A DNA stretch of 6,791 bases from Deltaproteobacteria bacterium (GTDB lineage Bacteria > Myxococcota > UBA796 > SXON01), in contig CANKNP010000285.1 of assembly GCA_947483545.1 (NCBI GenBank), positions 1-6,791 of the forward strand, given 5' to 3'. The notes under the pieces are model-generated. The model was not told where the DNA came from and did no database searches. It was given only the letters and a program-made list of their open reading frames with translations. Positions 1-5,582 of the stretch are shown in pieces. Every line of letters begins with the position of its first letter. The stretch's first letter is position 1. The position numbers and the translations under genes are program-made.

Positions 1-116
1 ACGGGCACCCCCGTCAGCGAGCCGTCGTCCGCCGTCTCCGGCTCGTCCAGCTCTCTGGCGCCCGCGTCGGGCAAAAGGCCGCCCGCACCGACCCCGCAGT
101 CGTTTCCCCCACGCAT
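1..116 (-). CDS. Possible 5' end of a hypothetical gene leaving the left edge
   Basis: An open frame starts at an ATG (114-116) and runs off the left edge, giving about 38 residues. It begins MRGGNDCGVGAG and continues into an Asp/Glu-rich stretch (ELDEPETADD). In this frame the first codon position is strongly G-biased and the third is almost all G/C, as expected for a real gene in a GC-rich genome. An in-frame TGA at 150-152 closes the frame upstream, so this ATG is the natural start. A GGGG lies about eight bases upstream as a weak ribosome site. It would follow the B12-binding gene by 82 bases on the same strand. No domain is visible and no function can be given. A competing plus-strand frame is open from the edge to a TAA at 228-230, but its codon pattern is poorer and it would overlap the end of the B12 gene. 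Confidence 0.35.
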   Translation of the reverse strand, partial: MRGGNDCGVGAGGLLPDAGARELDEPETADDGSLTGVP

Positions 117-165
117 CCAGATGACCCCGCCGCCCCGCCCCAGGGCGTTTCAACACAACTTACGC

Positions 166-183
166 GACCGCCCCAGAGCGGTC
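166..183 (-). terminator. Small hairpin after the B12-binding gene, possible terminator
   Basis: A perfect six-base stem (GACCGC/GCGGTC) with a six-base loop lies 15 bases beyond the TAG stop of the B12-binding gene. On the minus strand the following bases are only moderately T-rich, with no clean U-run. It could be a weak intrinsic terminator or simply an RNA 3'-end structure. Confidence 0.3.
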
Positions 184-198
184 AACCAGAGGAACTCA

Positions 199-600
199 CT
201 ACAATCGAATTGCCGCATTCTCTCGGATAAAGGTTACGATTTCGTCGATGCGTGCGCCGGGCGGAAAAACCGCCGTGACGCCCGCTTCGCGCAGCGAGGG
301 CACGTCCTCGTCCGGGATGATCCCGCCGCCGATCACCAGCACATCATCACCCCCGCCCGCCCTGAGGGCCTGTACGACCGCGGGCAGGAGCGTGCTGTGC
401 GCTCCCGAGAGCACCGAGAGACCGACGACGTCGACGTCTTCGTCGATCGCGGCGCGCGCGATCTGTTCTGGCGTCCGGTGCAGGCCCGTGTAGATCACCT
501 CAAAACCCGCGTCGCGAAGGCCTCGCGCGATGACCTTGGCTCCACGGTCGTGCCCGTCGAGCCCCGGCTTCGCAATCATCACGCGGATCCGACGATCCAT
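199..600 (-). CDS. Cobalamin-binding subunit/domain protein, methylmalonyl-CoA mutase C-terminal type
   Basis: This 133-residue protein is a stand-alone B12-binding domain of the methylmalonyl-CoA mutase family. Such subunits hold adenosylcobalamin for radical carbon-skeleton rearrangement of acyl-CoAs in the cytoplasm, together with a separate large catalytic subunit. The signature is complete. The DxHxxG motif is residues 15-20 (DGHDRG), with His17 expected to ligate cobalt from below. The S-x-L motif is residues 62-64 and the Gly-rich GGG is 91-93. The opening [19 protein letters not shown] is typical of the family, and the length matches stand-alone small subunits. The ATG at 598-600 lies two bases after the TGA of the acyl-CoA dehydrogenase, with AGG about seven bases upstream. 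A TTG six bases earlier (604-606) is a less likely start. The close spacing suggests translational coupling. Whether the partner mutase acts on methylmalonyl-, isobutyryl- or another acyl-CoA cannot be read from this subunit. Confidence 0.93.
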   Translation of the reverse strand: MDRRIRVMIAKPGLDGHDRGAKVIARGLRDAGFEVIYTGLHRTPEQIARAAIDEDVDVVGLSVLSGAHSTLLPAVVQALRAGGGDDVLVIGGGIIPDEDVPSLREAGVTAVFPPGARIDEIVTFIRENAAIRL

Positions 601-602
601 GA

Positions 603-1745
603 TCAACCTAGGTAATTCCGTGAGATGACCAACCGTTGGATCTCCGAGGTGCCCTCATAGAGCGTGGTGATCCGCGCGTCACGGTAGAGGCGCTCCACCT
701 CGTACTCCTTGCTGTAGCCGTAGCCTCCGTGGATCTGAAGCGCTTTGTCGGCACAGAAATTGGCTGTCTCCGACGCGTAGAGCTTCGCCATGGAGCACAG
801 GTGCCCGGCCCGGGCCCTGTCGTTCTCGTCTTTGGCGACCGCGGCGCGCCAGGTCAGGAGCCGGGCGGCGTCGATCCGCACGGCCATGTCCGCGACCATC
901 CACTGGATCGCCTGGTTCGCCGCGATCGGCTTACCAAAAGCGTGGCGCTCCTTCGCGTAGGCGACTGCAAGGTCGAACGCGCGCTGGGCGATGCCTAGGG
1001 ACTGCGCGGCGATGCCGATGCGGCCGCCATCGAGGGTCGCCATCGCGATCTTGAAGCCTTCGCGCTCTTTCCCGAGGAGGTTGGACGCGGGTACCTCCAT
1101 CGCCTCGAAGAGCACCTCCGAGGTCACCGAGGAGGTAATCCCAAGCTTGTCCTCCAGTTTTCCGACGGTGAACCCCGGGCGGTCCGTATCGATGATGAAG
1201 GCGCAGACGCCGCGGTGCCGCTCTTCGGGAGCGAGATTGGCGTAGCCCACGCAGACCTGCGCGCGCGGGGCGTTGGTGATCCAGATCTTGCTTCCGTCCA
1301 GCTTGTAGCCGTTCTCCGTGCGTAGGGCTTTCGTGCGCTGCGCACCGGCGTCGCTCCCGGCGTTGGGCTCGGTCAGCGCGTAACAGCCGAGCTTCCGCCC
1401 CGAGGCGAGGTCAGGGAGGTAGGACTCCTTCTGGGCGGCGCTCCCAAAAGCCAGGATGGGCCAACAAACCAGCGAGTTGTTGACCGACATCGTCACGCCG
1501 ACCGAGGCGTCGGCGTAGCAGATCTCCTCGAGGGCGACGACGTAGGTCAGGGTGGACAGGCCCGCTCCCCCGAGCTCGGCGGGGACAAACATACCCATGA
1601 AGCCCATTTCACCGAGCTTCTCCACCAGGTCAGCCGGGTACGCGTGCGCGTGATCACGGGCCATCGCGCCCGGGAGGATCTCCTGGCGTGCGAAGTCGCG
1701 CGCGAGCGCTTGGATGTCCCTGACGTCTTCGGGAAGCTCAAACAT
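603..1745 (-). CDS. Acyl-CoA dehydrogenase (short-chain/butyryl-CoA-type)
   Basis: This 380-residue FAD enzyme catalyses alpha,beta-dehydrogenation of acyl-CoA thioesters, passing electrons to ETF in fatty- or branched-acid breakdown. It is full length for the family. The N-terminal helical domain is about residues 1-115. The first family signature, [14 protein letters not shown], is at 121-134 and GSKIWITNA at 151-159, in the middle beta domain. The C-terminal helical domain includes [12 protein letters not shown] (270-281) and the second signature, [16 protein letters not shown] (337-352). [10 protein letters not shown] (362-371) supplies the catalytic base, Glu364, aligned with the YEG glutamate of medium- and short-chain enzymes. 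The frame stays open for 146 more codons upstream, but homology begins at MFELPEDV and a GGAG site precedes this ATG. The B12-binding subunit follows after two bases, implying a shared acyl-CoA pathway. Exact chain-length or branched substrate preference is not determined. Confidence 0.97.
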   Translation of the reverse strand: MFELPEDVRDIQALARDFARQEILPGAMARDHAHAYPADLVEKLGEMGFMGMFVPAELGGAGLSTLTYVVALEEICYADASVGVTMSVNNSLVCWPILAFGSAAQKESYLPDLASGRKLGCYALTEPNAGSDAGAQRTKALRTENGYKLDGSKIWITNAPRAQVCVGYANLAPEERHRGVCAFIIDTDRPGFTVGKLEDKLGITSSVTSEVLFEAMEVPASNLLGKEREGFKIAMATLDGGRIGIAAQSLGIAQRAFDLAVAYAKERHAFGKPIAANQAIQWMVADMAVRIDAARLLTWRAAVAKDENDRARAGHLCSMAKLYASETANFCADKALQIHGGYGYSKEYEVERLYRDARITTLYEGTSEIQRLVISRNYLG

Positions 1746-1750
1746 CGATG

Positions 1751-1754
1751 CTCC
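1751..1754 (-). promoter_or_regulatory. Ribosome-binding site fixing the acyl-CoA dehydrogenase start
   Basis: GGAG on the minus strand, five bases before the ATG at 1743-1745. It supports the 380-residue start over the long upstream extension of the same frame. Confidence 0.65.
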
Positions 1755-1850
1755 AGGCGGGCCGACGCTTAGCCCAGCCCGTTGCTCCGGGCCAGGGTTT
1801 CCCGGCGCTGCTTTTCGCTTCAGTGACGGCCGCGGATCCGCGCAGTCGAG

Positions 1851-1893
1851 CCTCGATAACGATGTTTGAACCGGCGTGAACCAAATAACGAGG
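1851..1893 (-). promoter_or_regulatory. Repeat cluster upstream of the acyl-CoA dehydrogenase, possible operator/promoter
   Basis: This AT-richer patch lies in the gap between the SDR gene and the acyl-CoA dehydrogenase gene. It holds two copies of ATAACGA (1856-1862 and 1885-1891, 29 bases apart). Inside them are two copies of TGAACC (1867-1872 and 1877-1882, 10 bases or one helical turn apart). CCTCG (1851-1855) and CGAGG (1889-1893) bracket the cluster as an inverted pair. On the minus strand TTGGTT and CGTTAT sit 17 bases apart, a weak -35/-10 match (about three of six each). A regulator site and promoter for the catabolic pair is plausible but inferred. Confidence 0.35.
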
Positions 1894-1908
1894 CGGGCCT
1901 GTGGGCTT

Positions 1909-2916
1909 TCAGTCCTGCCGCGGCGCGGGTCCGGTCGGCATGGACGCGAGCGGCACCACGCCGGGCTCATAGATGGTCGCCGTAAACTGACGGTGAACCA
2001 CCTTTTCCTCGCGCGCCGTGGGGTCGTCACCGGGATAGCGGTAGGCCAACGACGTGGTGATCGCGTCGGCGTAGCTGGCGAGCGGCAGCTGGAACAGGCG
2101 CTGCATCTCCGCGGCGTCGACCGCGCTGTCGTGGCCGTAGAGCACACCGAGCGCCCGGAGGTGGTGGTTCCAACGCCGCCCAAAGGGTAGCACCACCTTG
2201 GAGAGCAGGTTGACGGCTACGGGCTTGAGCGGCCACACGTTCGGCACGACCCCAGCGGCCTGACACGCGAGGTTGAAGGCTTCGCCTACGGTGAGGGTGT
2301 CGGGCCCGCCGACTGCGACCGCACGATTCCTCACCTCCTCGAGCTCGAGCGAGGCAAGGCACATCAGGCCCAGGTCTCGCTCCGCGAGCGGTGAGACGCG
2401 CGTTTCGGCGCGACCGGGAAGGAAGGTAGAACCGTTATACTCCTGCTTCCGGACCAGATCGGCGAAGCTGCCGGCCAGGATGCCCGGGCGGAGGATGGTG
2501 TACGAGAGTCCGCTCTGAATCAGGTGGTCCTCAGCGGCTTTCTTGTGGGCGAACGCTGGCACGTCGCCCCCGTGCTCGGCCCCCTGACACGAGACGAAAA
2601 CGACGTGCTTCACGCCGCGGTGGACTGCTGCATCGAAGAGGGCGATGTTGCCGTCACGCGTCACGTTGCCGTGGTGGTTGTCGGTCCGCTCGACCCTCAC
2701 TCCCGCGGCGGCGATCAGGTATTCTACGTCTCGCAGGGCCCGGCTGAGGCTTCGCGGGTCTCGGAGGTCGCCGAAAAAATAGGAACAACCTGTGTCATTG
2801 AGCCAGTAGTACTCGCTGCCTTTCCGGACAAGGCACCGGGTCTCCTGCCCGACGGAGCGAAGCACACGGACGAGCTGGTGGCCAAAACGACCGGTTCCAC
2901 CGGTGACAAGAATCAT
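1909..2916 (-). CDS. NmrA/atypical SDR family NAD(P)-binding protein
   Basis: This 335-residue protein is an atypical short-chain dehydrogenase of the NmrA/Ycf39-like type. The N-terminal Rossmann fold opens directly with the nucleotide-binding glycine motif VTGGTGRFG (residues 4-12). The usual acidic FGDLRDP segment follows (48-54), then an AAG strand end (70-72), HVVFVSCQGAE (104-114), AHKKAAEDHL (123-132) and YTILRPG (139-145), all typical of the group. The classical Tyr-x-x-x-Lys pair is not seen at its usual place, as in other atypical members, so the protein may be a redox sensor, an assembly factor or an isomerase-like enzyme rather than a simple dehydrogenase. The C-terminal part, about 210-310, is less conserved. 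The ATG at 2914-2916 is chosen because GGAG precedes it and the Rossmann fold starts at once; another ATG lies 14 codons upstream. The gene diverges from the plus-strand operon. The substrate is unknown. Confidence 0.92.
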   Translation of the reverse strand: MILVTGGTGRFGHQLVRVLRSVGQETRCLVRKGSEYYWLNDTGCSYFFGDLRDPRSLSRALRDVEYLIAAAGVRVERTDNHHGNVTRDGNIALFDAAVHRGVKHVVFVSCQGAEHGGDVPAFAHKKAAEDHLIQSGLSYTILRPGILAGSFADLVRKQEYNGSTFLPGRAETRVSPLAERDLGLMCLASLELEEVRNRAVAVGGPDTLTVGEAFNLACQAAGVVPNVWPLKPVAVNLLSKVVLPFGRRWNHHLRALGVLYGHDSAVDAAEMQRLFQLPLASYADAITTSLAYRYPGDDPTAREEKVVHRQFTATIYEPGVVPLASMPTGPAPRQD

Positions 2917-2921
2917 GCGGG

Positions 2922-2925
2922 CTCC
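2922..2925 (-). promoter_or_regulatory. Ribosome-binding site fixing the SDR gene start
   Basis: GGAG on the minus strand, five bases before the ATG at 2914-2916. It favours the start directly at the Rossmann fold over the upstream in-frame ATG. Confidence 0.6.
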
Positions 2926-3057
2926 GAAGACCGGCCAATGTAGCTGAACAAGGCCCATTCCGCATCGAATCTCGGCGAAGATCGGTCGCGGCGCCGGGGC
3001 GGGCGAATGCCGCAGGTTATGGGCATATGGGCCGCGTAGGCTCTTTCGGGGGCGGCT

Positions 3058-3432
3058 ATGGGGGATGACGAGGGCAGCGGTCGCGAAGGCCGGCCGGGCG
3101 GCGGAGAACGGAGCTTGGGGCTCCTTGTCGGAAAGTTCATGGATCGGAGCCGGATCGAGCTCGAGCGTGCCGCCCGGCGTGGACGTGACCTCCTGACCCT
3201 GCGTCAGCTTCGTACGGATCGGGACCGGATGTACCAGAAGATCGGGAAAGAAACTCGTGCCTTGCTGGAAGCGGGCGAGCTTGATCATCCGGGCGTGCGG
3301 CGTGGGGTGGACAAGGTGAAAGAGCTCGAGATCAAGATCCAGGAGGCCGAAGACCAGATGCGCGGTTTCGGCCAGGAGCCGGAGCCTGACCCGGGCGTGA
3401 CGGCTGAGGCGGTGGATGAGCCCGCCCGCTGA
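3058..3432 (+). CDS. Small charged helical protein of unknown function
   Basis: I do not recognise this 124-residue protein. It has three parts. Residues 1-20 are Gly/Arg/Asp/Glu-rich and probably disordered. Residues about 21-101 are strongly charged and mainly helical, with regular Leu/Ile/Val spacing that suggests a coiled coil or helical hairpin (around IELERAARRGRDLLTLRQL and VDKVKELEIKIQEAEDQM). The break between the two helices is at GELDHPGV (73-80). Residues 102-124 form an acidic Pro-rich tail. There is no signal peptide or membrane segment, so it is likely cytoplasmic. The ATG follows a G-rich stretch; a second in-frame Met at residue 28, just before the helical part, is an alternative start. 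Its last 17 bases overlap the start of the downstream lipoprotein gene, so the two are probably co-translated. Confidence 0.78.
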   Translation: MGDDEGSGREGRPGGGERSLGLLVGKFMDRSRIELERAARRGRDLLTLRQLRTDRDRMYQKIGKETRALLEAGELDHPGVRRGVDKVKELEIKIQEAEDQMRGFGQEPEPDPGVTAEAVDEPAR

Positions 3433-4048
3433 CCCCTCGCCGCGGCGCCTGGTGCAATGCGGCGTCCTGGGGCTACTCTGCGGGCTTTTCGGGTGTCACG
3501 GAGACCATGCGCCTGTGCCGGCGGAGCTCGCTGTGCCGCTCGCGACCCCGTCTGGGGAGGCGCCTGCTCCCGCGCCTGCGGCCAGCTCCGCCGCCACGCC
3601 GAACGCTGGCGCGGCGATCACCGACGCCTCGACCGCCGACGTTCCGACCGCCGACGTTCCGACCGCCGACGCTCCGACCGCCGACGCTCCGACCGCACCG
3701 CCGGCGTCCCTCTCTTCAACCACGGTCGCCCGGGCTGATCCGGCAGGGTCTGCGCCTCCGGCGCCGGCTGAGGACATGTGCGCGAAGCTGCAGCAGCGGA
3801 TCGAGGGGCGGGGGGCGGCCGGGGAGTGCGCTTCAGACGCTGACTGTGCTCGGACCGGATGTTCGGGGGAGGTGTGTGTGACCGTGGCGAACGCCGCCGA
3901 GGTGATGACGACCTGTGAGCTTCACCCCTGCTTTTCGACGTTGAGCAGCTGCGGCTGCGACGCGGGCCAATGTTTGTGGACCCGTAAGCAGGCGGCGCCC
4001 CTCCCGCTGAAGCTCGACACCTCGGCGTCTGGGGTCCAGGCGCCATGA
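3416..4048 (+). CDS. Cys-rich lipoprotein with eight-cysteine-cluster-like C-terminal domain
   Basis: This 210-residue exported protein has a clear modular layout. Residues 1-27 form a lipoprotein signal: Arg10-Arg11, a hydrophobic core, and LFGC with Cys27 as the likely lipidated residue (Phe at -2 is unusual). Residues 28-120 are a disordered Ala/Pro/Thr linker containing a pentapeptide repeat of the TADVP/TADAP type (about 73-92). Residues 121-188 form a compact domain with ten cysteines at 122, 138, 144, 149, 154, 167, 172, 179, 181 and 186, including ARTGCSGEVC and CGCDAGQCLW. This pattern recalls the eight-cysteine-cluster proteins of proteobacteria and myxobacteria, whose role is unknown; the cysteines may form disulfides or bind metal. 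The ATG is preceded by GAGG six bases away. It overlaps the previous gene by 17 bases and the methyltransferase gene by 4. A membrane-anchored periplasmic or outer-membrane location is expected. Confidence 0.87.
   Translation: MSPPADPSPRRLVQCGVLGLLCGLFGCHGDHAPVPAELAVPLATPSGEAPAPAPAASSAATPNAGAAITDASTADVPTADVPTADAPTADAPTAPPASLSSTTVARADPAGSAPPAPAEDMCAKLQQRIEGRGAAGECASDADCARTGCSGEVCVTVANAAEVMTTCELHPCFSTLSSCGCDAGQCLWTRKQAAPLPLKLDTSASGVQAP
3621..3695 (+). repeat. 15-base tandem repeat, five copies, in the lipoprotein linker
   Basis: Five consecutive 15-base units of the form CCGACGnnnCGACCG occupy this stretch, differing only at the three central bases (CCT, TTC, TTC, CTC, CTC). They encode the Thr-Ala-Asp-Val/Ala-Pro pentapeptides of the linker. 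The unit is a multiple of three, so copy-number change would alter linker length without shifting frame. Confidence 0.95.
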
Positions 4049-4599
4049 ACCGATTGAGTGGCGGTGAGCTTCGCGGCCGAGTGCTTCGCGCCCCCGTACC
4101 CGAGGGGGTGCGGCCCACCGGCGGTCGGGTGCGCGAGGCGCTGTTCAGCCTCGTCGGCCAGGATCTTCGCGGTCTGAGTTGGCTCGACCTGACGGGAGGC
4201 TACGGGCTGGTCGCGCTGGAGGCGTGGTCCCGCGGCGCCCGCCCAGTGGTGGTGGTCGAGCGCGAAGCCAAGGTGGCGGCAGTCATTCGGCGGCACATGA
4301 CCGAACTGGCCGCGCCGCTCGACCTCCGGATCGGCGACGCGCATCGAGTTCCGCTTCCCCCGGCCGATTGGGTCTTCGCCGACCCGCCTTACGCTCAGGT
4401 TGAAGACCCCGCGGGCGCCGCCCGTTGGGTGGACCGCGCGCGCTCGCTCGCCCGACGTTGGGCGGTGCTTGAGGGGCCCGCGGGAGCGCCTTGGCCTGCG
4501 GACGGGCTGGATGACCGGCGCGTATACGGAGACACGGAGCTGGTTTTCTACCCGGGCCAGGCTCCCATGACGCAAGACGCCCCCGCCGCTTCGGCCTGA
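4045..4599 (+). CDS. rsmD: RsmD-family 16S rRNA (guanine-N2) methyltransferase
   Basis: This 184-residue class I SAM-dependent methyltransferase matches the RsmD family, which methylates G966 of 16S rRNA (E. coli numbering) during 30S assembly. The family-typical RPT..RVREALFS lies at residues 23-35. Motif I for SAM is DLTGGYGLVALEAWSRGA (48-65). The acidic end of strand 2 is Glu72 (VVVVERE). The catalytic DPPY motif is 113-116, in VFADPPYAQ. The C-terminal YGDTELVFY (161-169) is also typical. Length is normal. Two positions look unusual: Gly27 where RsmD usually has Asp in RPT-x-D-R, and Tyr53 in the glycine loop where Ser or Thr is common. The GxG and DPPY residues are intact, so activity is likely. 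The ATG overlaps the lipoprotein stop as ATGA, which implies translational coupling. A related rRNA or DNA methyltransferase is the main alternative. Confidence 0.9.
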   Translation: MNRLSGGELRGRVLRAPVPEGVRPTGGRVREALFSLVGQDLRGLSWLDLTGGYGLVALEAWSRGARPVVVVEREAKVAAVIRRHMTELAAPLDLRIGDAHRVPLPPADWVFADPPYAQVEDPAGAARWVDRARSLARRWAVLEGPAGAPWPADGLDDRRVYGDTELVFYPGQAPMTQDAPAASA

Positions 4600-4650
4600 G
4601 CGACTGCTCGACCTTGGCTTGGGGGGCGCTGCGAAGCACTGGAAGAGGGC

Positions 4651-4679
4651 GGGACGGAGCTTGGACCTGGCTGCGTCCC
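4651..4679. terminator. Inverted repeat between convergent genes, possible bidirectional terminator
   Basis: GGGACG (4651-4656) pairs with CGTCCC (4674-4679). After one mismatch the stem continues as AGC/GCT around a nine-base loop. It sits midway in the 96-base gap between the stop of the rsmD-like gene (4599) and the stop of the Lys/Ala-rich membrane protein gene (4696). Neither side has a T-run, so a factor-independent role is uncertain. Confidence 0.4.
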
Positions 4680-4695
4680 TCGCTCAGGCGTCCGG

Positions 4696-5571
4696 CTACT
4701 TGTCCTTCTTGGTGTCCTTCTTGTCGTCGGACTTGCCCTTGGTGAGGCCCGAGGTGAGATCGGTGGCCGATTTGGCCGCCGACTTGGTGTCGCCCTTGGC
4801 CGCGGCCTTGGCCGCCTTCGTGGCGTCCTCGGTGGCCTTGGTAGCCTTCTCGACCTTCTCGGTGGTCTCCGGTTTGACGCCTACAGCCTCAGCGGCGCTC
4901 TTGGCCGCCGTCGCTGCGCCGCCGTCGGTCTTGATGCCAACGGCGTTCGCCGCCGCCGCGCCCGCTCCGCCCGCTCCGGCGCCCTTGGCCGCCGCGTTGA
5001 GACCCGCCGCTGCCGCATCGGCCGGTCGCCCGGACTTGGCGTCCGCGCCTGGTTTTGCGCCCGGGCGTTCCGCGCCGTCTTTCGCCGCGGACTTCGCGCC
5101 ACCCTTTCCGTCGGCCGCCTTCTTGCCGTCCTTTCCAGCTTTGGGTGGAGCCTTCTTGGGCAAGCCCGCGGCCGTTCGACTGGCGGCCTTAGCCTTGGCG
5201 CGGAGCGCCTTGGGATCACCCCCCTTTGCCGCGACCTTCTTCTCCACCCGCTTCATCACCGCGGGGTTGGCCCGGGCCTGAACCGCGAGCTCGGCGCCGA
5301 CGAACTGCTCCAGCGCCGGATTGTCTCCACTGGCGGCGAGCTCGGAGAGCTTTTCGAGCACGCGGGCGAGCGCCTCCTCCGTGATGCCGTCTTCTGCGGT
5401 CTGGACGAAGGAGTGGAACCCCTCGATGCCGCTACAGGCGATGATGAGGACAGTAAAAACCCAGGCCCAACGTGGTGGTGCCTCCTGGTCCCGCTCCATC
5501 CAAACACCGAGCACACCAGCGAGGCAGGCAACGAAGATACCGGCAAAAGTGACGATGAGTCCAACGTCCAT
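4696..5571 (-). CDS. Two-TM membrane protein with long Lys/Ala-rich tail, paralogue of the upstream gene
   Basis: I do not recognise this 291-residue protein. Two hydrophobic segments are near the N-terminus (about residues 4-24 and 35-53), joined by the short loop MERDQEAPPRW. A charged, probably helical stretch follows (60-95), ending LAASGDNPALEQFVGAE. From about 105 to the end the protein is low-complexity Lys/Ala/Gly/Asp, closing with KGKSDDKKDTKKDK and resembling histone H1-like tails. Residues 20-92 align with 115-188 of the protein encoded just upstream: VLGVWMERD against VLGIWVDRD, and LARVLEKLSELA-ASGD against LARMLDMVNEIAVASGD. The two are therefore paralogues from a tandem duplication. 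The ATG is nine bases after the upstream stop, and GAGAGG overlaps that TGA, so translation is likely coupled. The tail could bind nucleic acid, peptidoglycan or another polyanion depending on topology. The opposite strand also has a long open frame, rejected because of the paralogy. Confidence 0.85.
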   Translation of the reverse strand: MDVGLIVTFAGIFVACLAGVLGVWMERDQEAPPRWAWVFTVLIIACSGIEGFHSFVQTAEDGITEEALARVLEKLSELAASGDNPALEQFVGAELAVQARANPAVMKRVEKKVAAKGGDPKALRAKAKAASRTAAGLPKKAPPKAGKDGKKAADGKGGAKSAAKDGAERPGAKPGADAKSGRPADAAAAGLNAAAKGAGAGGAGAAAANAVGIKTDGGAATAAKSAAEAVGVKPETTEKVEKATKATEDATKAAKAAAKGDTKSAAKSATDLTSGLTKGKSDDKKDTKKDK

Positions 5572-5576
5572 CGGGG

Positions 5577-5582
5577 CCTCTC
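5577..5582 (-). promoter_or_regulatory. Ribosome-binding site overlapping the upstream stop codon
   Basis: GAGAGG on the minus strand, five bases before the ATG at 5569-5571. It overlaps the TGA (5581-5583) of the preceding gene, an arrangement typical of translational coupling. Confidence 0.65.

Noticed and set aside
3..230. A plus-strand frame open from the left edge to a TAA at 228-230 that could be a gene's 3' end
   Set aside because: It would overlap the end of the B12-binding gene by 32 bases, and its first codon positions are C-rich rather than purine-rich. The opposite-strand frame from 116 has the better coding pattern.
121..615. A 164-codon plus-strand open frame over the B12-binding gene
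   Set aside because: It is antisense to a gene with a complete cobalamin-binding signature and has no recognisable domain.
1831..1842. A 12-base perfect palindrome, CGCGGATCCGCG
   Set aside because: Short GC palindromes arise easily in such DNA. It has no partner copy nearby and is not at a position typical of a terminator or operator for either flanking gene.
1746..2183. A 146-codon upstream extension of the acyl-CoA dehydrogenase frame
   Set aside because: It overlaps the SDR gene, translates to Arg/Pro/Ser-rich sequence, and the family homology and ribosome site both begin at the ATG at 1743-1745.
4619..5281. A 220-codon plus-strand open frame with Ala/Leu/Pro-rich hydrophobic translation
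   Set aside because: It mirrors the Lys/Ala tail of the minus-strand gene; Lys and Ala codons read in reverse give Leu, Phe and Gly/Ala-type residues. The minus-strand frame is the one whose core matches a neighbouring paralogue.
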